From JBHENN01 sp046262015 (GTDB lineage Bacteria; Actinomycetota; CADDZG01; WHSQ01), in the NCBI GenBank assembly GCA_046262015.1, contig JBHENN010000036.1, positions 1 through 15,600 on the forward strand: 15,600 bases of DNA, given 5' to 3'. Positions 7,099 through 14,025 of this stretch are shown here, in pieces. Both the position numbers and the translations under genes were made by a program. Numbering within the stretch: the stretch's first letter is position 1; every line of letters begins with the position of its first letter. Under the pieces are notes generated by a model, which saw only the letters and a list, made by a program, of their open reading frames with translations, was not told where the DNA came from and did not search any database.

Positions 7099-7964
7099 CG
7101 CGGCATCACCCGATCGGCCCGCAGCTCGTCCCCCTTCCGCTCGTAGAGGGCCAACAATCTCTCACGGTGAACCACCGCGAACAGGGTTCCGGCCGGCGGC
7201 GCGTGTGGGACCCGGGCGGGGTCGAGCGCCCGGCCGTCGGAGACGAGGCGGGCCTGGTCGGCATCGACCTCCACCCGCGGGAGGGCGACCACCGCGTCCA
7301 GCAAGGGCCGCACGTCCTCGGGGGCAACCCGCTCGAGGTCTACGCACTCGCTCTCGTCGAACCCGCCCGCGGCCGTCCTGCGCAGCGAGGTCAGGTGGGC
7401 TCCCGTACCGAGCGCCTCCCCCAGGTCGTGCACGAGGGTGCGGACGTAGGTACCGGCGGAGCAGTCGATCTCGAAGACGGCGTCCGGGCTCTCCCCCGGT
7501 GTGAAGCCCACGAGGTCGAACCGGTAGACGGTCACCGCCCGGGCGGCGCGCTCGACCTCCTCGCCGCGGAGCGCCTTGCGGTAGAGCCGCTCGCCCCCGA
7601 CCTTCACCGCCGACACCATCGGGGGGATCTGCTCGATCGCTCCCGTGAACCGGGCCAGGGCCGCGCTCACCGCGCTCTCCTCGAGATGGGCCGCGGCTCG
7701 CTCGCGGACGACCTCGCCCGACGCGTCCTGGGTGGTGGTCGAGCTACCGAAACGCGCCGCGGCGCGGTACGACTTGGGCTGGTTCTGCAGGACCGACAAC
7801 AGGCGGGTCGCCGCGCCCAGACCGAGGATCAATACGCCGGTGGCATCGGGATCGAGTGTCCCGGCGTGGCCGACCCGCTTGGTGCCGAGGCGCGCGCGCA
7901 CCGCGTCGACGACGTCGTGCGACGTCATCCCGGGGGGCTTGTCGACGATCAGCACGCCGTCCAT
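7095..7964 (-). CDS. truB: tRNA pseudouridine(55) synthase TruB
   Basis: Isomerises U55 in the T-loop of most tRNAs. The 289 residues match the family length. GHAGTLDPDATGVL (32-45) carries the catalytic Asp38; KSYRAAARFG (64-73), a TTTQDASGEV element and SAGTYVRTLVHDLG (169-182) are other conserved blocks, followed by the C-terminal TruB_C/PUA-like part ending in YERKGDELRADRVMPR. The ATG at 7964 lies one base after the nrnA stop (TGACATG). The frame is open for a further 53 codons upstream, but that would run through nrnA and lacks family similarity, so the internal ATG is chosen. Its stop overlaps the ribF start by 4 bases. Confidence 0.97.
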   Translation of the reverse strand: MDGVLIVDKPPGMTSHDVVDAVRARLGTKRVGHAGTLDPDATGVLILGLGAATRLLSVLQNQPKSYRAAARFGSSTTTQDASGEVVRERAAAHLEESAVSAALARFTGAIEQIPPMVSAVKVGGERLYRKALRGEEVERAARAVTVYRFDLVGFTPGESPDAVFEIDCSAGTYVRTLVHDLGEALGTGAHLTSLRRTAAGGFDESECVDLERVAPEDVRPLLDAVVALPRVEVDADQARLVSDGRALDPARVPHAPPAGTLFAVVHRERLLALYERKGDELRADRVMPR

Positions 7965-7965
7965 G

Positions 7966-8934
7966 TCAGACCGCGAGCGCGGCGAGGATCGTGCGCACGC
8001 CGTGGGCCACATCGGACGCGGTGAACCCCGCAGCCAGCTCGTGCCCACCCCCGCCGTTGGCCCGCGCGATCGCCCCGACGCTGCGCGAGCCTTTGGATCG
8101 AAGGCTGACGCGGAAGCGCCCATCGTCCTGCTCCTTGAACAGCGCCGCGACGTCCGCCGCGCGCGTCGAACGGACGAGGTCGACGAGCTTCTCTGTCTCG
8201 TCGGGCGCGACGCCGGTCTCTTTCAGGTCGCGCAGCTCTATCCACGAGTACACGAACCCCGCGTCCTCCACGAGGGTGGCGCGCTCGAGCACGCGGCCCA
8301 CCAGCTTGAGGTACGCGAACGGGGACGACTCGAATACCTCCTGGGCGATCTCGGTGGCGGGGACGCCCAGCGCGAGCAGGTCGGCCGCGAGCCTCAGGGT
8401 GTCCGGCGACGAGTTGGAGTACTGGAACCGGCCGGTGTCGGTCACGAGCCCGGTGTAGAGGCACGTGGCGATGTCCCGGTCGAGCGTCACCCCAAGGTCC
8501 TGCAGCAGGCGCGTCATCAACTCGGCCGTGGACGACGCCGAGGGGACCACGATGTTCAGGTGGCCGAACCCGTCATTGCCCGGGTGATGGTCCAGGTTGA
8601 CGAGGACCCGCGCCGCGCGGGCGCGGTCCTCGAGCTCGCCCAACCGGTGGGCCGCGCCGCAGTCGAGCGCAAGGAAGACTTCGGTCTCGGGCAGCGCTCC
8701 CGGGTCCTGAAGCAGGTCGGCCCCGGGGAGGAACCCATACGACGGCGGCATCTTGACGGGGGACGTCCCCCACGATGCGTGCGCCGTCTTGCCCAGCTGC
8801 CGGAACCCCAGTCCCGCCGCGAGCATCGAACCGAGCGCGTCGCCGTCGGGGTTGACGTGACAGGCCAGCGCGACCTCCGTAGCCCCGCGTAGCGCGTCGA
8901 CGGCGCGGTCCCAATCGGGGGCGTCAAACCTCAT
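7966..8934 (-). CDS. nrnA: DHH/DHHA1 phosphoesterase, NrnA-like (nanoRNase / cyclic-dinucleotide or pAp phosphatase)
   Basis: A 322-residue two-domain DHH-family Mn-dependent phosphoesterase. The DHH domain shows HVNPDGDALGS (26-36), DCG with Asp91, LDHHPGN (114-120) and GLVTDTGRF (162-170); the DHHA1 domain ends with RANGGGGHELAAGF (291-304). Related proteins degrade short oligoribonucleotides, linear dinucleotides from c-di-AMP/c-di-GMP breakdown, and 3'-phosphoadenosine 5'-phosphate; which substrate dominates here cannot be told. The ATG at 8934 overlaps the end of rbfA by 11 bases and has GAGGA about 12 bases upstream; an ATG at 8979 would add 15 residues rich in Pro/Thr and overlap rbfA more, so it is less likely. 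The rbfA-nrnA-truB order is typical of actinobacteria and firmicutes. Confidence 0.94.
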   Translation of the reverse strand: MRFDAPDWDRAVDALRGATEVALACHVNPDGDALGSMLAAGLGFRQLGKTAHASWGTSPVKMPPSYGFLPGADLLQDPGALPETEVFLALDCGAAHRLGELEDRARAARVLVNLDHHPGNDGFGHLNIVVPSASSTAELMTRLLQDLGVTLDRDIATCLYTGLVTDTGRFQYSNSSPDTLRLAADLLALGVPATEIAQEVFESSPFAYLKLVGRVLERATLVEDAGFVYSWIELRDLKETGVAPDETEKLVDLVRSTRAADVAALFKEQDDGRFRVSLRSKGSRSVGAIARANGGGGHELAAGFTASDVAHGVRTILAALAV

Positions 8935-9310
8935 CGTGATCGCCGTCCTCGGGCTCGGTGTGGGTCGCGGCTTCGACATCGTGGAGGCGGTTGATCAAGG
9001 CCTCCATCCGCTGTGCTTCCTGCGGCCCGGTGTCCTGCTCGAATACCAGCTCCGGCGTGTACTTGATCCGCATCGAACGCCCGAGCTGGGTGCGTAGATG
9101 GGGGGTCGCGCTCTTCAAGCCGGCCATCGTCTCCTGCTGCTCCTCCTCCGAGCCGAGCACACTCACCCATACCTTGCCGTGACGGAGATCGGGCGTGATG
9201 CGCACGCCGGTCACCGTGGTGAACCCGATGCGCGGGTCTTTGAGGTCGTGGATCAACTCGCCGAGCACCTGACGGGCGAGCTTCTGGATCCTCTCCATCC
9301 GTTGGCTCAC
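8924..9310 (-). CDS. rbfA: 30S ribosome-binding factor RbfA
   Basis: A KH-like fold protein that binds the pre-30S subunit and helps 16S rRNA 5'-end maturation. The 128 residues show the typical start SQRMERIQKLARQVLGELI and the DPRIGFTTVTGVRITPD block (25-41), then VWVSV, LGRSMRIKYTPELVFEQD and an acidic tail ending in a His/Asp/Glu cluster. The start used is a GTG at 9310, 10 bases after the ylxP stop, with GAGG nearby; an ATG four codons in (9298) is an alternative. The 3' end overlaps nrnA by 11 bases. Confidence 0.96.
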   Translation of the reverse strand: MSQRMERIQKLARQVLGELIHDLKDPRIGFTTVTGVRITPDLRHGKVWVSVLGSEEEQQETMAGLKSATPHLRTQLGRSMRIKYTPELVFEQDTGPQEAQRMEALINRLHDVEAATHTEPEDGDHDEV

Positions 9311-9320
9311 CGGTGCAGCC

Positions 9321-9623
9321 TCACAGGTCTTCCCACGAGACCACGTCGAGGTGGCGGTCCACGATCTCGGCCCCGTCCACCGCGGCGCGCCCGACCGCCT
9401 TCTCTATCTCTTGCAGGACCTTGTAGCAGTGGCCCGACGATCCGGCCACGCAGCTCACGCCGATCGCCGCGCGCTGCCACAGGTTCTGGTGGTCGACCTC
9501 GGCGATCGCAACACCGAAACGGTGGCTCACGGTATCGATGACCGAGCGGAGCACCTGGCGCTTGTCCTTGAGCGACCTGCTGGCCGGGATGAACAGCTCG
9601 AAGCGGGCCACGCCGATAAACAT
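9321..9623 (-). CDS. ylxP: DUF503 / YlxP family protein
   Basis: A 100-residue member of the DUF503 family (YlxP of Bacillus). It starts MFIGVARFELFIPASRSLKD and contains SLKDKRQVLRSVIDTV (17-32), FGVAIAEVDHQNLWQRAAIG (36-55) and ends SWEDL, all characteristic. Function is not firmly established; it almost always sits between infB and rbfA, as here, and has been linked to ribosome biogenesis by context. The ATG at 9623 has GGAAAGAG about 6 bases upstream and follows the infB stop by 25 bases. The same frame is open upstream inside infB, which is only a shadow. Confidence 0.93.
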   Translation of the reverse strand: MFIGVARFELFIPASRSLKDKRQVLRSVIDTVSHRFGVAIAEVDHQNLWQRAAIGVSCVAGSSGHCYKVLQEIEKAVGRAAVDGAEIVDRHLDVVSWEDL

Positions 9624-9648
9624 CAGCTCTCTTTCCGGCAGCCCCAGG

Positions 9649-11787
9649 CTACTGCGGCACCTCGCGCACCTCGTAGGACTCGATGATGTCGCCTTCCTTG
9701 ATGTCCTGGAAGCCCTCGAGGCCGATACCGCACTCGAAGCCCGCGGCAACCTCGCGCTGGTCGTCCTTGAACCGGCGAAGGGAGGCGATGGTGGTGTCGT
9801 ACACCACCGACCCGTCGCGTATCAGACGGCCCTTGGCGTTGCGGGGGATCACCCCATCGAGGACCATGCAGCCGGCCACGACGCCGAGGCGCGGCACCCG
9901 GAACGTAGCGCGGACCTCGGCGCGCCCCAACGAGACCTCTCTCTGCTCGGGGCCGAGCAACCCGCGCGCCGCTTTCTCTATGTCTTCCACGGCCTTGTAG
10001 ATGATGCGGTAGGTGCGGATGTCGACACCGCCCTCTTCCGCCAGCGTCCTGGCCTGCGCGCTCGGGACGACGTTGAACCCGATGACGATCGCGTTCGAAG
10101 CCTGAGCGAGCGCGACGTCGTTCTCGGTGATGCCCCCGGCGCCCTTGCGGAGGACGTTGATCTTCACCAGCGATTGGTCGAGGTTGTCGAACTGGTTCTC
10201 CAGCGCCTCGACCGATCCCTGGGTGTCGGCCTTGAGCAGCAGGTTCAGCTCAGGCACCTCACCCTCGCGGGTGGCGGCGAGCAGAGTGAGCAGCGACAAC
10301 GAGCCCTGAGAGACGTTCGTCGCCTCGCGCCGGTGATGCTCGCGGTCGCCCGCGATGTCCTTGGCCTCCCGCTCGTCCTCCATGACGCGGAACTCGTCGC
10401 CCGCCTCGGGGACCGACTGCCATCCGAGCACCTGCACGGGTTGACCTGGCGTGGCTTCGGTCACCTGGTCGCCGCGTTCGTCGAGCATCGCCCGTACGCG
10501 GCCCCATGCCGCGCCGGCGAGGACCGGGTCGCCGGCGAGCAGGGTCCCCCGTTTCACCAGCACCGTGGCGACGGGACCCCGGCCCTTGTCGAGGTGGGCC
10601 TCGATCACGATGCCGCGTGCCGGCACCTCGGGGTTCGCCTTGAGGTCGAGCTGGACGTCCGCGGTCAACAGGATCATCTCGATCAACGAGTCGAGGTTGG
10701 TCCGTTCCTTGGCGGAGACGTCGACGTACACCGTCTCGCCGCCCCACTCTTCCGGCAGGAGGCCATGGTCGGCGAGCTGTTGGCGCACGCGCGCCGGATC
10801 CGCCTCGGGCTTGTCGACCTTGTTGACGGCGACGATGACGGGCACACCGGCGGCCTTCGCGTGATCGAGGGCTTCGAGCGTCTGAGGCTTGACGCCGTCG
10901 TCCGCCGCGACGACGAGGACCGCCACGTCGGTGACCTGCGCCCCACGGGCGCGCATCTGGGTGAACGCGGCGTGACCGGGGGTGTCGATGAAGGTCACCT
11001 CGCGCCCGTCGTGCCGGATCTGGTACGCACCGATCGCCTGCGTTATCCCGCCTGCCTCGCCGGCGACCACGTTCGTCTGCCGGATCGCGTCCAGGATCGA
11101 GGTCTTCCCGTGGTCGACGTGACCCATCACGGTGACCACCGGAGGGCGCGCCACGAGCGCGGCGGGATCGTCGGGCTCGGCGTCGTCGGCGTCGTCGGTG
11201 GCCTCTTCGGCCCCCGGCGCCACCACCTGGAGGGTCACCCCGAGCTCGTCTCCGACCAGGAGGACCGCCTCGTCGCTCATCGATTGGGTGACGGTGACCA
11301 TCTCCCCGAGCCCTAGAAGCACCTTGACGATCTCGGCCGGCGAACGCTCGAGCTTGTCGGCGAGATCCTTCACCGTGATGCCGCGATGGACCTTGACCGG
11401 GCCCGCCGCCGGCGCGGCCGTCTCTGCGGGAGGTGCGGCCGGAGCCGCTACGGGTTCCGGCGTCGCTGCAACCGGCGCGGGAGCCTCGGACGGCGTTCCC
11501 GCAACCGCGGGGGGAGACCCCGCCGGGGGTAGAGGTGGGGCTGCGGTCTTCTTTCCCCGGGGCTTGGCCGGGGGCTGCTCTTGCGCCGGTGACCTCTCCG
11601 CCGGAGCGGGGGCCGGCGCTGGCGCGGCCCCGTTGCCGAGCTCGGACTGCACGCGGGCGGCGACGTCGTCCTCGAGGCTCGACGAGTGACTCTTGACCGG
11701 ATGACCGATCTTCTCGAGGTGAGCCAGCACCTCCTTGGAGGTGACGCCCAGCGTCTTGGCGATCTCGTGGACCCGCTGCTTAGCCAT
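9649..11787 (-). CDS. infB: Translation initiation factor IF-2
   Basis: GTPase that places initiator tRNA on the 30S subunit and promotes subunit joining. The 712 residues comprise an N-terminal IF2_N module (1-50), a Pro/Ala-rich disordered linker (about 54-130), a second IF2_N module (about 133-190), then the G domain: G1 GHVDHGKT (222-229), G2 GGIT (246-249), G3 DTPGH (268-272), G4 NKVD (322-325), G5 SAK (358-360). Domains II, III and the initiator-tRNA-binding C2 domain follow, ending in EGDIIESYEVREVPQ. The linker is much shorter than in Streptomyces IF2, which I recall as about 1000 residues, so this is a compact form. The ATG overlaps the ylxR stop by 8 bases, with AAGGGAAGG just upstream inside ylxR. 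Confidence 0.98.
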   Translation of the reverse strand: MAKQRVHEIAKTLGVTSKEVLAHLEKIGHPVKSHSSSLEDDVAARVQSELGNGAAPAPAPAPAERSPAQEQPPAKPRGKKTAAPPLPPAGSPPAVAGTPSEAPAPVAATPEPVAAPAAPPAETAAPAAGPVKVHRGITVKDLADKLERSPAEIVKVLLGLGEMVTVTQSMSDEAVLLVGDELGVTLQVVAPGAEEATDDADDAEPDDPAALVARPPVVTVMGHVDHGKTSILDAIRQTNVVAGEAGGITQAIGAYQIRHDGREVTFIDTPGHAAFTQMRARGAQVTDVAVLVVAADDGVKPQTLEALDHAKAAGVPVIVAVNKVDKPEADPARVRQQLADHGLLPEEWGGETVYVDVSAKERTNLDSLIEMILLTADVQLDLKANPEVPARGIVIEAHLDKGRGPVATVLVKRGTLLAGDPVLAGAAWGRVRAMLDERGDQVTEATPGQPVQVLGWQSVPEAGDEFRVMEDEREAKDIAGDREHHRREATNVSQGSLSLLTLLAATREGEVPELNLLLKADTQGSVEALENQFDNLDQSLVKINVLRKGAGGITENDVALAQASNAIVIGFNVVPSAQARTLAEEGGVDIRTYRIIYKAVEDIEKAARGLLGPEQREVSLGRAEVRATFRVPRLGVVAGCMVLDGVIPRNAKGRLIRDGSVVYDTTIASLRRFKDDQREVAAGFECGIGLEGFQDIKEGDIIESYEVREVPQ

Positions 11788-12064
11788 GCCTTCCCTTCTC
11801 CAGCTCCAGCACTCGCCGCCGGAGCGTCTCTTCCAGCGTTTCCGGCAGCGAACCCTCGTACCTCAGCGACCTGCGCAACGAGCCCGTCCGGCACGCTCGC
11901 TCGATGCACCGCCGGTCGGCGCACACGTATGCCCCTCTCCCGGCGGCCCTGCCGCTCACGTCGAGGCGGACGCTGCCGTCGGGACGATGCGCCACCCGGA
12001 TGAGCTCCGGCTGGGGCCGTCTCGTGCGGCAACCAGCGCAGGTGCGGATCGGGCGTGCGCTCAT
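11780..12064 (-). CDS. ylxR: YlxR / DUF448 family nucleic-acid-binding protein
   Basis: A 94-residue basic protein with the DUF448 signature: TCAGCRTRR (8-16), GRGAYVC (42-48) and a further Cys53 in DRRCIERAC. Members have been reported to bind RNA or nucleoid DNA, and in Bacillus to modulate RNase P; which applies here is not known. It lies between nusA and infB, the standard place. The ATG is 18 bases after the nusA stop, and the gap (with the self-complementary run GGGGCCCC) has no Shine-Dalgarno sequence near the start, so translation may rely on ribosomes finishing nusA. There is no ylxQ (L7Ae-like) gene, which firmicutes often have at this point. Confidence 0.93.
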   Translation of the reverse strand: MSARPIRTCAGCRTRRPQPELIRVAHRPDGSVRLDVSGRAAGRGAYVCADRRCIERACRTGSLRRSLRYEGSLPETLEETLRRRVLELEKGRHG

Positions 12065-12082
12065 CTTATTAGGCGGGGGCCC

Positions 12083-13312
12083 CTAGCCTCCCGGGCTCCC
12101 CTCGCCGGCCCGCTCATCGGCGCTCGGGGCGGCGCCGGCCACCTGCTGATCTGGCGTCGCGGCCCCCGCTGCGGGGCTCGGCCCGGCGGGCGTTTCCTGG
12201 GACGCGCCGGGAGATGCTTGCTCTGCGCCGGCTCGTTCGCCCGCCGGCTGCTCGGCGGCTGCCGCGGCCGCGGCTTGCTCGGCGGCGACCTCTGCCTCGC
12301 GGCGCACCTGGGACTCGGACTTGATGTCGACCCGATAGCCGGTCAGCCGCGCCGCCAAGCGGGCATTCTGGCCCTCCTTGCCGATGGCCAGCGACAGCTG
12401 GTAGTCCGGCACGATCACCAGGGCGGTCTGGCCGTCGCTCTGGAGCCGCACCTCCTTGACCTTGGCCGGCGACAGCGCGTTGGCTACGAACTCCGGCACG
12501 CTGTCGACCCACTTGATGATGTCGATCTTCTCGCCCCGCAGCTCGTTCATGACCATGCGGACGCGCGACCCCTTGGCCCCCACGCACGCGCCCACCGGGT
12601 CCACGTTCTTGTCCTTGGAGGCGACCGCGATCTTGGATCGGTGGCCCGGCTCGCGCGCGACGCCCTTGATCTCGACCACGCCGTCGAGGATCTCCGGCAC
12701 CTCGAGCTCGAACAGGCGCTTGATCAGTCCGGGGTGGGTGCGCGAGACGATGATCTGAGGACCGCGCATGGATTTGCGCACCTCGACGATGTACGCCTTG
12801 AGGCGAGCGCCGTGCTCGTAACGCTCGTGCGGGATCTGCTCCGGCGGAGGCATGAGCGCCTCGGTCTTACCGAGGTTGAGGATCGTGTACCGGTGGTCGT
12901 GCTGCTCCACGATCCCGGTCACGATGTCGCCCTCGCGGCCCGCGTATTCACCGAAGGTGATGTCGCGCTCTGCGTCGCGCAGCTTCTGGAGCATGACCTG
13001 CTTGGCGGTCTGGGCGGCGATCCGTCCGAAGTCCTCGGGGGTGTCGACCCACTCCTTGAGGACCTGTGGGTCGCCGGTGATCTCGTCCACGACCACCTCA
13101 CCGCTCTCCTGGTCGATCACGACCTCCTGGGCGAACACGGTCAGGTCGCCGGTCTCCCGGTCGATCGTGGCGCGCGCCGATCTGGTGTCGTCGGCGTTGG
13201 TCGTGCGCAGGTAAGCCTGTGCGAGCGCCTTCTCGAGCGCGTCGAGGGAGGTCTCGAACGAGATCCCTCGCTCACGTTCCAGCTCCCGCAGGGAATCGAT
13301 CGGGATCTTCAT
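12083..13312 (-). CDS. nusA: Transcription termination/antitermination factor NusA
   Basis: Binds RNA polymerase and nascent RNA, controlling pausing, termination and antitermination. The 409 residues show the N-terminal RNAP-binding domain (about 1-122), S1 domain (about 127-180) with EGDIVTGIVEQHDHRYTILN, KH1 with GACVGAKGSRVRM (241-253) and KH2 with LSLAIGKEGQNARLAARLTG (307-326). Beyond residue 338 is a roughly 70-residue Ala/Glu/Pro-rich tail with no recognisable domain. The E. coli acidic repeats are absent, as expected outside proteobacteria. The ATG lies 25 bases after rimP, with AGAAAGG about 11 bases upstream. Confidence 0.97.
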   Translation of the reverse strand: MKIPIDSLRELERERGISFETSLDALEKALAQAYLRTTNADDTRSARATIDRETGDLTVFAQEVVIDQESGEVVVDEITGDPQVLKEWVDTPEDFGRIAAQTAKQVMLQKLRDAERDITFGEYAGREGDIVTGIVEQHDHRYTILNLGKTEALMPPPEQIPHERYEHGARLKAYIVEVRKSMRGPQIIVSRTHPGLIKRLFELEVPEILDGVVEIKGVAREPGHRSKIAVASKDKNVDPVGACVGAKGSRVRMVMNELRGEKIDIIKWVDSVPEFVANALSPAKVKEVRLQSDGQTALVIVPDYQLSLAIGKEGQNARLAARLTGYRVDIKSESQVRREAEVAAEQAAAAAAAEQPAGERAGAEQASPGASQETPAGPSPAAGAATPDQQVAGAAPSADERAGEGSPGG

Positions 13313-13337
13313 GAGCCCGGCCTTTCTTCTATGTCCT

Positions 13338-13796
13338 TCATCTCCACTCGAACACCGTCCGAGCCAGCTTGATGACCTCGTACGGCAACTCGACCTGGTC
13401 GTCGCCGGTGTCGAGGCGCACCGCCCGGTCGTCGGCCGCGGCGATCGAGCCCTCGACCCGATGACTCTCGCCGACGACCTTCTCTGTGGTCTTGACCACG
13501 ACCTTCTTGCCCACGGACCGCGAGAAGTGCTCTGGAGAGCGCAACGTCCGCTCGAGACCCGGCGAGGAGACCTCGAGCGTGTAGCGGTGGGCGATCGGGT
13601 CCCTCAGGTCGAGCCCGCGGGAGATCTCCTCGGAGATCTCGGCGACGGTATCCAGGTCCACACCGTCGTCGCCGTCCACGTACACCCGGATCAACGAGCT
13701 GCCCCGGCCGCCGGCCATCTCGACGTCCCATAGGTGCAGGGCGCGCCGGCGCGTCACCGCCTGGGCGAGGTCGTGGACCTCCTCCAGCGCCCCCAT
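13338..13796 (-). CDS. rimP: Ribosome maturation factor RimP
   Basis: Needed for maturation of the 30S subunit, acting early in central/head assembly. The 152 residues match the family: N-terminal alpha/beta domain with SLIRVYVDGDDGVDLD (34-49) and the diagnostic YTLEVSSPGLERTL (72-85), then an SH3-like C-terminal domain (about 88-152) with VELPYEVIKLARTVFEW. The first helix looks slightly short. The ATG at 13796 is preceded by a perfect AGGAGG only 4 bases away. It is the first gene of the leftward translation block, followed by nusA 25 bases on; the promoter must lie in or beyond the 149-base gap towards bL37, where I found no clear one. Confidence 0.96.
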   Translation of the reverse strand: MGALEEVHDLAQAVTRRRALHLWDVEMAGGRGSSLIRVYVDGDDGVDLDTVAEISEEISRGLDLRDPIAHRYTLEVSSPGLERTLRSPEHFSRSVGKKVVVKTTEKVVGESHRVEGSIAAADDRAVRLDTGDDQVELPYEVIKLARTVFEWR

Positions 13797-13840
13797 GGAT
13801 CCTCCTGTCGAACTCGCTTAGTCGGCGCTCAGTCATGAAT

Positions 13841-13864
13841 GAAGCCCCTCTGGCGAGGGGCTTC
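13841..13864 (-). terminator. Strong 10-bp hairpin upstream of rimP (candidate terminator or attenuator)
   Basis: GAAGCCCCTC (13841-13850) and GAGGGGCTTC (13855-13864) are perfect reverse complements around a 4-base loop. On the minus strand the stem is followed by ATTCAT, a weak U-rich end; on the plus strand by CCAGAT, with no U-run. It could end transcripts of the tusA-dsrE2-dioxygenase operon after they cross bL37 antisense, or lie in the rimP-nusA leader as an attenuator. Without a proper U-tract the terminator call is moderate; the structure itself is certain. Confidence 0.5.
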
Positions 13865-13887
13865 CCAGATCCCGTGCACGTGCTAGC

Positions 13888-13916
13888 TTCTGTGAAAATC
13901 CTGCTCAGAGTAGGTT
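13888..13916 (+). promoter_or_regulatory. Candidate promoter for the bL37 gene
   Basis: TAGGTT (13911-13916) fits the TAnnnT -10 pattern; 17 bases upstream is TTCTGT (13888-13893), a weak -35. The implied start would give a short leader of about 20 bases ending in the GGAGGA ribosome binding site (13935-13940). Only pattern evidence; the gene must have some promoter here because it stands alone on this strand. Confidence 0.3.
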
Positions 13917-13945
13917 TCCAGGTTACCAAACTCCGGAGGAGCCAG

Positions 13946-14020
13946 ATGGCCAAGAACTCGCGCAAGCGCAAGCACCGCAAGAAGAAGAAAGCGAACCACG
14001 GGAAGCGCCCCAACTCCTAG
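13946..14020 (+). CDS. 50S ribosomal protein bL37 (24-residue actinobacterial micro-protein)
   Basis: Encodes 24 residues starting MAKNSRKRKH and ending KANHGKRPNS, very basic. The length and the terminal ANHGKRPN block match bL37, the small large-subunit protein first seen in Mycobacterium smegmatis ribosome structures and found in actinobacteria. The ATG at 13946 has GGAGGA 5 bases upstream. The frame is open further back to an ATG at 13836, but the extra 37 residues have no ribosomal character and would cross the hairpin, so the short form is chosen. It is the only plus-strand gene, divergent from rimP and convergent with the dioxygenase gene, its stop 5 bases from that stop. No upstream or downstream partner is visible on its strand. 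The identification rests on my memory of the family sequence. Confidence 0.83.
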   Translation: MAKNSRKRKHRKKKKANHGKRPNS

Positions 14021-14025
14021 GGGGA

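Noticed and set aside
8935..8979. Earlier ATG for nrnA (337 residues)
   Set aside because: Adds a Pro/Thr/Arg-rich stretch not typical of the family and deepens the overlap with rbfA.
9538..11316. 592-codon plus-strand open frame
   Set aside because: Exactly antisense to infB, whose GTPase motifs are intact. Long antisense frames are expected in GC-rich codon usage, and the translated product is rich in Arg/His/Asp with no motif.
11735..13372. 545-codon plus-strand open frame
   Set aside because: Antisense to nusA and ylxR, with shadow composition and no recognisable domain.
13870..13885. GCACGTGC palindrome as a regulator operator
   Set aside because: A single 8-base palindrome is expected by chance in GC-rich DNA and no second copy or regulator gene is present.
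13836..13945. Longer 61-residue form of the bL37 frame
   Set aside because: The extra 37 residues show no ribosomal-protein character and cross the hairpin; the ribosome binding site is placed for the ATG at 13946.
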